Positions 52,542 to 60,200 of a DNA stretch of 64,000 nt are shown piece by piece. The first letter of the stretch is position 1, and every line of letters starts with the position of its first letter. A program made the translations under genes and the position numbers. The notes below the pieces were generated by a model that was given only the letters and a program-made list of their open reading frames with translations, ran no database searches and was not told where the DNA came from. Source of the stretch: Anaerolineae bacterium (GTDB taxonomy: Bacteria > Chloroflexota > Anaerolineae > Promineifilales > Promineifilaceae); contig JAHDWK010000017.1 in the NCBI GenBank assembly GCA_023382655.1, forward strand, positions 79,203-143,202, read 5' to 3'.

Positions 52542-52670
52542 CGAAGGGACACCCTTTTTCTAACTTGTATCAGGCTTCTGGCTATGCCCTTTGACCGCAA
52601 GTTTTCACTTCGTCCAGGCCACCTTCTGACCATGATAAGGGGGTTTTTTTCTCTTTTAGGTGTCCCCTCG
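52542..52670. repeat. 129-bp MITE-like element or structured remnant
   Basis: The ends CGAAGGGACACC and GGTGTCCCCTCG are inverted repeats (11 of 12 matching). Both inner flanks carry homopolymer runs, and the centre holds no long frame. It occupies most of the 341-bp gap between GlcF-like and membrane-protein genes. No obvious target duplication is seen. It could be a MITE, an insertion-sequence remnant or a structured RNA. Confidence 0.5.
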
Positions 52671-52800
52671 ATACATAAGGAAGTATAGGCGATTCTGAAA
52701 AAAGCGCGGGCTTTTAGCCTACAAGAAAAGTGTTAACTTCCTTGCAACGGCCGTGTACTTCACCGTTCAAGCATAAACAAAGCACAAACTTGCCGTCTCA

Positions 52801-52832
52801 GACATCCCATTTTTGGGAAAAACTGGATGTCT
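52801..52832. repeat. GACATCCCATTTTT...ATGTC imperfect palindrome
   Basis: A diverged copy of the 13851-13882 palindrome, adjoining the 3' end of the minus-strand membrane-protein gene. Confidence 0.55.
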
Positions 52833-52840
52833 GACAGCAG

Positions 52841-53437
52841 TTACTCTGGTGCAAATGGGGCTTCTGTGACCAGGTGGGACACCAGCAATTTGAAGTAAAA
52901 AATGGGCAGAAACCACTCCAGGCCGGGTGGCTGCGGCAGGGCATATAGCGCCAGGAGCAAAGAGATCAGGTAGAGGGTGTAGGCCAACGGCCGTTGCAGA
53001 TACAACGGCGTCTTCAAAATCAACACTGCCGCCAGCAGTAAATACCCATACACCACCGCCACATAAAGCCAGGCCCCACCCAAGAACAGCCAACCTACCA
53101 GCAGCGGGTGCAAGAAGTGAATGGCCACAAATTGCAGATGATCCCGGAAGGTTACTTCTGGCCGATGATACCAGCGTTTGGCCGTAGAGGTGGCATTGGT
53201 AACTATCCCACCCACCAGATCAAACGCCAGCAGCGCCGCCACCAATAATTGCACCGTTGACCAACCCGGGTCGGCATAAAAGGCATAAACCGGGACAGCA
53301 ATACCGGCTGCGACGGTGGGGATCAACATCAACCACTGTTCAGCATCGGTCGCTCCTGGCCCAACAAACTTATCCCATGCCCCCGCCAGTCCAGGGCGCG
53401 GTTCTGGCGGAACCCATTCCACGCGATTATACGCCAT
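52841..53437 (-). CDS. predicted integral membrane protein
   Basis: A 198-residue protein with about 36 polar N-terminal residues and five hydrophobic segments. H-F-L-H-P-L-L-V-G-W and W-F-L-P-I-F-Y-F-K-L are the most distinctive stretches. I do not recognise a characterised family. It starts 11 bp inside the end of the DUF385 gene, with GAGGAG 6 nt before ATG 53437, so the two are coupled. It ends the minus-strand run that begins with the giant membrane protein. Confidence 0.7.
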   Translation of the reverse strand: MAYNRVEWVPPEPRPGLAGAWDKFVGPGATDAEQWLMLIPTVAAGIAVPVYAFYADPGWSTVQLLVAALLAFDLVGGIVTNATSTAKRWYHRPEVTFRDHLQFVAIHFLHPLLVGWLFLGGAWLYVAVVYGYLLLAAVLILKTPLYLQRPLAYTLYLISLLLALYALPQPPGLEWFLPIFYFKLLVSHLVTEAPFAPE

Positions 53438-53930
53438 CTTGTTCTCCTCGTGGCTTAAAGGCAACTACCGGCACATGATCGTACCCCATCCGGTAGTAAC
53501 TTTCATCGGTCCCATCTACCTGATCGCCCAGCAAGAAACGGCCCAGGTTTTTAGCTGCTCCTGGATGCCGGTGAGCATAGGCTACTAACTGCTGGCCTGA
53601 CTCTTCAGGGGAAAGGAACACGGCCGTCACCGCTATCTTTTTTCGCCCCACCTGAATCGTCACATCTGGTCTTTTCTGCAAATTCTGGAACCAGTCCGAT
53701 TGACGGCCGTAACCCGAAGCCACATAAAAGGTTCCCGCCCTTTCACCAATGGCAATTACCTCCAACACGGCTTGTCGCGCCTGGCCGCTTTTGCGCCCCA
53801 CATGGTTCAACAGCAGCATCCGTTTGCCAAACAGCCCGCCCAAACCCAACCGGTACAGGTAAATACCCGACCGAAACATCCATTTCTTCCAACCGGTGGG
53901 CGGTTTTACCCCCTCATGCTTCATCCTCAT
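53427..53930 (-). CDS. DUF385/nitroreductase-family deazaflavin-dependent oxidoreductase
   Basis: A 167-residue split beta-barrel protein. L-L-N-H-V-G-R-K-S-G-Q-A-R, Y-V-A-S-G-Y-G-R-Q-S-D-W-F-Q-N-L and P-D-V-T-I-Q-V-G are the marks of the Ddn/DUF385 family. Members bind coenzyme F420 (some other flavins) and reduce small molecules; whether this organism makes F420 cannot be told here. It overlaps the following gene by 11 bp and follows the FecR-domain gene by 1 bp, indicating an operon. GAGGAG is 4 nt before the ATG. Confidence 0.87.
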   Translation of the reverse strand: MRMKHEGVKPPTGWKKWMFRSGIYLYRLGLGGLFGKRMLLLNHVGRKSGQARQAVLEVIAIGERAGTFYVASGYGRQSDWFQNLQKRPDVTIQVGRKKIAVTAVFLSPEESGQQLVAYAHRHPGAAKNLGRFLLGDQVDGTDESYYRMGYDHVPVVAFKPRGEQDGV

Positions 53931-53931
53931 T

Positions 53932-55212
53932 TTACTCCTCGGCTAAAAGGGCAATATCGTCCACTTCCACTTCAAAACCATGCCCGGAGAAAACGAGCGT
54001 GACACTTTCAATAAAGCGGGGGGGTAGACGGCCGTGACGCGCCAACTCTTGCCGAAAATCATTGATCTCAAAAAAATAGTCCTGCTGCATCGGTACACGA
54101 ATGTGCGGCCCTTGTACCATCGCACATGTGGTACAGCTATCCGGCGTCAGATTGGGGTCCACCTCACCCGTAGCAAAAAATCCTTGCTGCCATGTACTGC
54201 TGCCACCCGCTTCATCCACATAATTCACCCGCACAAACAAAGGGCACTCGCTCCCCTTCACGCCACATACCCCTAAGGTCTCGCTCAAAATACGAAAGGT
54301 TAACAACAACCGCAGTGAAGTTAATTCACTCACATCCTGATTGATCACCTGCCGCAGCGAGACTTCGGCGTGCCCCACACCCTGACGGGTGATATTCAGG
54401 CGCGGGTCGCCGCCGACATCCAGCGTGCGTACCAGACCCTCCGGCTGCGCCGCCCGCTCTACAATCCAGGGATTCAATATCCATTGCTCCCGGCTGCGGC
54501 CAAAGTCTCCATTCGTAATGAGATTACGTTCCGTGCCCAATGGCCCTTCCGGGGGTGAACCGGTAGGAATACGGGCGCGGGACCCCGCTGATGCCACCAG
54601 CGTTCGGCCCGCCGCCAAAATATCAGCCCGGCCCGCCTGAACTGTGACCTGAGTGTCTTCGGCCGTCACCACCACTGCATATTGACCCGGTTCGGTCAAT
54701 ACCAGTTCCCCTTGTGGCGTTTCCAGGCGAACGGCCAACGGCCGTGTCTCCGCCCCAATCAAGTTCACCCGCACCCGGCCCTTATCCAGGCGCGCCATGA
54801 GGGTACGGCCATGACTGCTGACCCCAAAACGCGGCGTCTCCGCTTCCAGTAATTCAAAATTGGTAATGCTATATATCTGGAATGAAGCCAACAGTTGGTC
54901 ACTTTCCGGCGGCCGCACGGAGACCAGTGCCGTGGCGGTGTTACCCGTCAGCACATGCTCACCGGCCGCCATGCTCTGTCCGGCATCGCCCACAATCACG
55001 GCCCGGCGACCACCGGCCTCATCATCAATGCCCACCGTTCCTTGATTGGCCTGCACCCACACGTCTAACGGCCGTGTGGAGTTTTGCAACATAGCATTGG
55101 TCAACACAGGGGTACTGATACAAACCAAGGTAAAAACAGTAAAACTGACAATCAGGACCGTCCAGGCAGTCCGCTGCCGTTCCAGGCTCAACTTTTCATC
55201 TATCATCATCAT
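53932..55212 (-). CDS. FecR-domain membrane-anchored protein
   Basis: A 426-residue protein with one N-terminal membrane helix (about residues 18-38) and an external region. The FecR-like beta domain (about 80-215) has G-E-H-V-L-T-G, the F-E-L-L-E strand and L-E-T-P-Q-G-E-L-V-L. A C-terminal domain of about 190 residues starts N-L-I-T-N-G-D-F and ends V-E-V-D-D-I-A-L-L, a jelly-roll-like pattern also seen in the lipoprotein at 30864. No sigma factor is nearby, so an anti-sigma role is not supported. It starts directly at the acylphosphatase stop. Confidence 0.75.
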   Translation of the reverse strand: MMMIDEKLSLERQRTAWTVLIVSFTVFTLVCISTPVLTNAMLQNSTRPLDVWVQANQGTVGIDDEAGGRRAVIVGDAGQSMAAGEHVLTGNTATALVSVRPPESDQLLASFQIYSITNFELLEAETPRFGVSSHGRTLMARLDKGRVRVNLIGAETRPLAVRLETPQGELVLTEPGQYAVVVTAEDTQVTVQAGRADILAAGRTLVASAGSRARIPTGSPPEGPLGTERNLITNGDFGRSREQWILNPWIVERAAQPEGLVRTLDVGGDPRLNITRQGVGHAEVSLRQVINQDVSELTSLRLLLTFRILSETLGVCGVKGSECPLFVRVNYVDEAGGSSTWQQGFFATGEVDPNLTPDSCTTCAMVQGPHIRVPMQQDYFFEINDFRQELARHGRLPPRFIESVTLVFSGHGFEVEVDDIALLAEE

Positions 55213-55485
55213 TCACCACCGGATGCCAAACTGGCTAAATTCGGCAGTAGCTTCCTGCCACTGCATCTCTAAATCTGTCACACGGGCCATGGCCGGGCCT
55301 CGCTGCAAAAAAGCCACAAATTTTTCCAGGGCCGGTTCATCCCCTTCCGCTACTACCTGCACCGCGCCATCGGGCCGGTTGGCTACCCAGCCCACCAGCC
55401 CTAACCGCTGCGCTTCCAGCCGGGTGTAGTGACGAAAAGAGACTCCCTGAACACGGCCGTATACAATTGCCGTTAAGCGTTTCAT
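55213..55485 (-). CDS. acyP: acylphosphatase
   Basis: A 90-residue acylphosphatase with the catalytic signature Y-G-R-V-Q-G-V-S-F-R (Arg in the last position binds phosphate) and the active Asn in G-W-V-A-N-R-P-D-G. It hydrolyses acyl phosphates such as acetyl phosphate in the cytoplasm. Its ATG overlaps the pyrD stop by 4 bp (ATGA), so the two are translationally coupled. Confidence 0.93.
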   Translation of the reverse strand: MKRLTAIVYGRVQGVSFRHYTRLEAQRLGLVGWVANRPDGAVQVVAEGDEPALEKFVAFLQRGPAMARVTDLEMQWQEATAEFSQFGIRW

Positions 55486-56528
55486 CCCTTAATTCCCTTC
55501 CCCATCTCTCGCAGCAGCCGCCCGGGCAGGGTTGGCCCTTCGTAAATGAGCGATGTGTAAAGCTGCACCAACACCGCGCCCGCCTCTAGTTTGGCGCAAA
55601 TATCCGCCGCCGAAAAGATACCGCCCACACCAATAATGGGGATACGGCCGTTTGTCTCTCGATGAATATGCGCAATGATTTCGGTGCTGCGGTCGGCCAG
55701 CGGCCGTCCACTCAACCCACCTGCCTCTTCTTGGGCCGCCGTCAGCAACCCGTCCCGGCTAAGGGTGGTGTTGGTAGCAATAATGCCATCAACACCTGCA
55801 TTTTGCACGGCCGTCAACATCTCATCCAGTTCCACCCTGGTCAGGTCGGGCGCAATTTTCACCAGCAGCGGGCGGGGCGTCAACTGGTGGTGATACGCCA
55901 GCTTTTGGTTCTCAGCAGTCAGCGCCCGCAGCAAATGGCCCAGATAATCGCCGCCCTGCAAGTCACGCAGCCCTGGTGTATTCGGCGAACTGATGTTTAC
56001 CGCCAGATAATCGGCATATGGGTACACCGCTTGCATCACAACGACGTAATCCTGAGCCGCCTCGGCCAGCGGCGTCTCTTTTTGTTTACCCAGGCTGACG
56101 CCCAGGACAAAGTCATGTGGCTGTTGCGCAAGTTTTTTAAGGCGGGGCACGGCCGTTCCCACTCCCTCATTTGGAAACCCCATCCGGTTAATCAATGCGT
56201 TGTCCAGCATCAACCGGAAAATGCGTGGGCGGGGGTTGCCCTCTTGCGGTCGAGGGGTTAACGTGCCTACCTCCACGTGCCCAAAACCGAGGGCCGCCAG
56301 ACCGGTCACCACCCGCACATCCTTATCAAAACCGGCGGCCATGCCCAGTACATTGGGAAAAGTCAGGCCAAGCACTTTGATAGGTTGCTGTGGAATGTGT
56401 CCGGCAAGGCGATGCAGGAACGGCCGTCCCGCCCAGCTCTGCCCATATTCCAGCAAGGATAACGTGCGCTCATGTGCCGTTTCCGGGTCCACCTGGCTCA
56501 ACAGCGGAAAAATCAATCGTCGGTACAT
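55482..56528 (-). CDS. pyrD: quinone-dependent dihydroorotate dehydrogenase, class 2
   Basis: A 348-residue class 2 PyrD. The N-terminal helical extension (Y-R-R-L-I-F-P-L-L) for membrane and quinone contact is present. Other marks are G-F-D-K-D (FMN region), V-E-V-G-T-L-T-P-R-P-Q-x-G-N-P-R-P-R, N-R-M-G-F-P-N, N-I-S-S-P-N-T-P-G-L and K-I-A-P-D-L. It oxidises dihydroorotate to orotate in pyrimidine synthesis. No other pyr gene is adjacent. A TATAAT ends 7 nt before the ATG, pointing to a leaderless start. Confidence 0.93.
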   Translation of the reverse strand: MYRRLIFPLLSQVDPETAHERTLSLLEYGQSWAGRPFLHRLAGHIPQQPIKVLGLTFPNVLGMAAGFDKDVRVVTGLAALGFGHVEVGTLTPRPQEGNPRPRIFRLMLDNALINRMGFPNEGVGTAVPRLKKLAQQPHDFVLGVSLGKQKETPLAEAAQDYVVVMQAVYPYADYLAVNISSPNTPGLRDLQGGDYLGHLLRALTAENQKLAYHHQLTPRPLLVKIAPDLTRVELDEMLTAVQNAGVDGIIATNTTLSRDGLLTAAQEEAGGLSGRPLADRSTEIIAHIHRETNGRIPIIGVGGIFSAADICAKLEAGAVLVQLYTSLIYEGPTLPGRLLREMGKGIKG

Positions 56529-56535
56529 GCCCCCG

Positions 56536-56541
56536 ATTATA
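56536..56541 (-). promoter_or_regulatory. TATAAT -10 box, probable leaderless start for pyrD
   Basis: A perfect TATAAT on the minus strand ends 7 nt before the ATG at 56528, the same spacing as at the MalT-like gene. No convincing -35 is seen. Confidence 0.45.
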
Positions 56542-56548
56542 CGAGCGG

Positions 56549-56650
56549 TGAACGGTAATCGGTAATCCGTTATCCGTTATCCGTTATCCGATTTCAGACT
56601 TCGGGCTTCGGATTACGGTTCACGGATTACGAGTCACGCATCACGGCTCA
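56549..56650. repeat. compound TAATCGGT/TTATCCG and GTGATGCGTGA repeat
   Basis: Tandem GTAATCGG and CCGTTATC units are followed by GGATTACG and TCACGCATCACGGCTCAC. Two repeat families seen elsewhere are joined here. The right end supplies the TGA stop of the 56648-57196 gene. Confidence 0.7.
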
Positions 56651-57196
56651 CCGATACACCCCCTCAACGATTACCTCTCCCTCGCGCAGTTCCAGGCGGG
56701 TCAGTTCAATGGGTAGTTGCAGGCTGTCATAGGCTGACTGCGCCCGCGCCACCATCTCCACCAGGAAATCCGGTGCGGTGGCACCACCCATGCCCAATTC
56801 CTGTATCTGGCCGACCGGTTTGCCATCTATCAGCGTGACGGTAGCACGGCCGTATACCGGCGTCCGCAACCCACCCACATGCAGCAGCCCACGCCCCACC
56901 ACCCCATCCGGGTGAATCTCCACCTGCGGATGGCTGAACGGCAGATTGGGTCGCGGCTCAATAAACCAGGCAATGGTTTCGGCCGCTATCTGGTCGGTAA
57001 TCACCAGTTGAAATGGTTCGCCGATGGCGTCCCGCGCTCGCCAGTGTGCCCGCACCTCAGCAATTTCCGGGTGCAAAATCGGTGCCGCCTTCGCCCAATC
57101 CACCCGCCCCGCCACCAGCAGCCAGGCAAAGCCATTCGCCAACAACAGTACCAGCATAATCCACAAATTTTTACTCGCCAAAAATCGTCGTTTCAT
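56648..57196 (-). CDS. membrane-anchored protein of unknown function
   Basis: A 182-residue protein with one N-terminal hydrophobic helix (about residues 11-28) and an external domain of about 150 residues rich in beta-strand-like stretches (P-V-Y-G-R-A-T-V-T-L-I-D-G-K-P-V-G). I do not recognise the family. The upstream 78 codons of the same frame run through a 63-bp repeat and look untranslated, so ATG 57196 is chosen. It follows the giant membrane-protein gene by 88 bp. Confidence 0.65.
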   Translation of the reverse strand: MKRRFLASKNLWIMLVLLLANGFAWLLVAGRVDWAKAAPILHPEIAEVRAHWRARDAIGEPFQLVITDQIAAETIAWFIEPRPNLPFSHPQVEIHPDGVVGRGLLHVGGLRTPVYGRATVTLIDGKPVGQIQELGMGGATAPDFLVEMVARAQSAYDSLQLPIELTRLELREGEVIVEGVYR

Positions 57197-57216
57197 CGTT
57201 CGTTCAGCCCCGCAGT

Positions 57217-57279
57217 AGTGCCAGGCACAGGACAAAAGGTGGTGGTTATTCCCAGGTTTTGCGCCCTGTGCCTGGCACT
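57217..57279. repeat. 63-bp element with 15-16-bp inverted ends, copy 2
   Basis: The arms AGTGCCAGGCACAGG and CCTGTGCCTGGCACT are perfect complements, 63 bp end to end. The centre shares the CAAAACCT/AGGTTTTG segment with copy 1 (50150-50212). It lies within the gap between two minus-strand genes. Confidence 0.8.
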
Positions 57280-57284
57280 GCTCT

Positions 57285-60200
57285 CTACTCCCAATGCTCC
57301 AACAACGCCCGCACTTCTTTGGAGAAACCACGCACCTTGTCCAGGCGACGTTCCAGGGCGATGCCCACCGCCACCAGGAACGCGCCCAGCAGCAGCAAGA
57401 CGTAAGTATTGGCCGCCAGCAGTGGCTCAACCAGTTGCCCAGCTACGGCCGTCATCACCCCACCCATGCCACCATACAACAACCGCCGCAGCCGCCGCAT
57501 ACTGCCAAACCAGGCCACCAGCAACCCCTCGCCGATCATCACCAGGGCATAGACGCCACCATACGGTCCAAACGATTGCCAGAACGCCGAACCAAAGAGC
57601 AGCAGCAGCGCCGCCCGATCAATCCACCGCGCCAGCCCCCGGCTGCCCCAATTCCATTCCGCCCAACCCACACCCAGCAGATAAAAACCGGCAGGGATGG
57701 CGTACAGTTGTAACTCTTGTCGCCCGGACAAGAAATAGAGCCAGCCGCTCCATGCCCCCAGCAACAGCAGCACCGCGCCATACCCCAACCAGCGCCACCG
57801 CTCCACCAGCGCCGCCGTCAGATAAAACAACCCGGCCAACGCCAACGTCAGCAGCCACGCCTGAATATCGGCCACTGGTGTGCCCGAATCCACTATCCAA
57901 TCAAACAGCATGAAACTGCCTAAAAAGTCATTGAAGGCCACCACCAGCGCCGCCACTGATAACACCCAGCCGCCAAGATAGAGCGGCCATGTCCACACAT
58001 AAGGGAGAGTGGGCGTGATGGGGAGATTGAGAGATAGATCAATGGTCTTGTACGGCCACAGGCGCAGCCAGCCGCCGGGCACACCATAAACCAGCGCCAA
58101 CAGAGCAAAAAAGGGCAGGCTTTGCGGGAAGGGGATATGTAACCAGGCCATCAATTGGGCTAACGCCAGCACGCCCAATGACAGCGTAACCAGTGCCAGC
58201 CAGTTATCCAGCCATACCGTAGCCAACACCGCCAGCAGCAGCACATGGGTAAGCGTCACGGCCGTGCCCGCCCCGCCCGCCGCCACTGCCAACACCTGCC
58301 CCGCCGCTACATTCACCACCAGCAGCAGATACAACGGCCGTGCCCAGCCACCCCGCGCCCCTAAAAAACAGGGGGCTTCGCCGCCAGCTTTTTGCAGCGT
58401 CAGCGCCACCACCGCCGTCAACAACGTCATCGGCAAAAAGGCCAGCGCCACCTGGCCGGGCATGTCCGTCCAACCGAACCAGCGGATGACGGCCAGCCAG
58501 GTCAATTGCAGCCAGCCCCAGGCCAGCAGCAGCCACACCTGCCGCCGGAAACGGAACAAATAATAGGTGAACACGGCCGTACCCGCCAACAACACCCGCG
58601 GCCACCACCCCGCACTCGTCAGCACCAACCCCGCGCTGGCTACCACTCCTACCAGCGCCGCCACATACAAAGACCAGCCCCACCACTGCAGAAAATGCAG
58701 CGGCCCGGATGATTGCCAGAGCGTGGCAATCATGCGCAGCCGGCCCATCTTCTCGGTTTCAATCAGGTCTGGCTCCGCGCCCCAGTGGGCATCCAACCAA
58801 CGCGCCAATACCAACGCCGCCAGAATGCCCGGCCACAAGGCCAGCCCCACGGTGACCTCTCGCGCCCCCATCAAATCCAAAGCCACCAGATAGGAGACGG
58901 CCGTAAACGCCACCGCCAGATGGTACACCACCGGCCAACGCTGCCATACGGCCGTTGCCGCCCAGATACACGCCGCCAGGCCATACCCCACAAACGTCCC
59001 CATCCGCGTTTCGTTGCTGAGAACCAGACCGATGATGCTCCACACAAACAGCATCACCAGCAGCGGCGGCGTATAAACCGCCAGACCGCGCCGCGTCAGC
59101 AGCCCGGCCAATGCCAGGTACAACCCGCTCAGGCTGATGAACAGCCAGCCATAGGCAAACTCGTCGTAAATGCCCAACTCCGCCAGCAAAAATGCCCCCG
59201 CCAGGGGGAACGTGACCGCGCCCGGATACCACCAGCGCGGCTCGCGGAATAACCACACCGACAGCACCGCCAGCGCCGTATCAAACAGCAGCGCGCCAAT
59301 GAGAACGGGCCGGTCGCCGGTGACGAGCAGTGTGCCCACGACGGCCGTGCCATACGCCATGATATAAAACGGCAGCCGGTAGCCGGGCACGCGCCAGGAA
59401 ATCCAGCGTCCCATCGCCAGCAGCGGCAGGGCAAAAGCCAGTGTCAACAGGCCAACGGCCGTCCACGTCCATCCCGGCCACAACCACACCAACCCATACA
59501 CCGCCCACAGTGGCAGCAAAAAGAGCAGCGGGTACAAGAAACGCGCCGATGGCGGTTTTGTTTTCTCACGAAAATGGGCGTCCATCCACACGGCCGTGCC
59601 ATAAAAAATCAATCCCAACGTGACGGCGCTCGCCGACACCCAGGCATTCCAGCAGCCCCACAACAGCGCGACCGGCGCGATCAGATGCGCCACCAACAGC
59701 GGCGGGCGGCTCCACCAGCCCGGCCCCAACCGCCATTTCAGCAGGATGCCGACGGCCAGCAGCGCCAGGGCCAACACCATCCAGTTCAGCCCATACCAGC
59801 GCAGCATGGGCGACGGCCACAGGTACCAGCCGCGCCCAATCAGCAGCGTCCAGGGGGCCAGGATGAGCACGGCCGCCAGCCAGCCAAACCGCTCCTGCCG
59901 GTACAGCCGCGCCGCTAACGTATATAGCCCCACCAGCAGCAGCAGGGCGACAATGCTCCACGTTTGCTGCGTGACGCCACCGCCCAACAAGAACAGATTA
60001 CGCACCAGCGCCAGCCCGATGACGCCCACAGAAACAAGCCAGCCAGTATGGATCAACGGCCGTTGATACAACCGCCAGATCGGTCGCCAAATCCCACCCC
60101 CCTGCTGCATCAGCCCATACAACAGCCGCTCCGTCAAGATCAGCCCGATTGCCAGGAGCGCCGCCAACACCGCCGAACGGCCGCTGCCCCGGCTGTATAT

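Noticed and set aside
52542..52670. Possible SRP RNA, 6S RNA or riboswitch
   Set aside because: I could not find the conserved loops of these RNAs; inverted ends fit a small mobile element better.
53932..55212. Anti-sigma (FecR) regulator of a nearby sigma factor
   Set aside because: No sigma-70-like or TonB receptor gene lies in the window; only the FecR-type beta domain is present.
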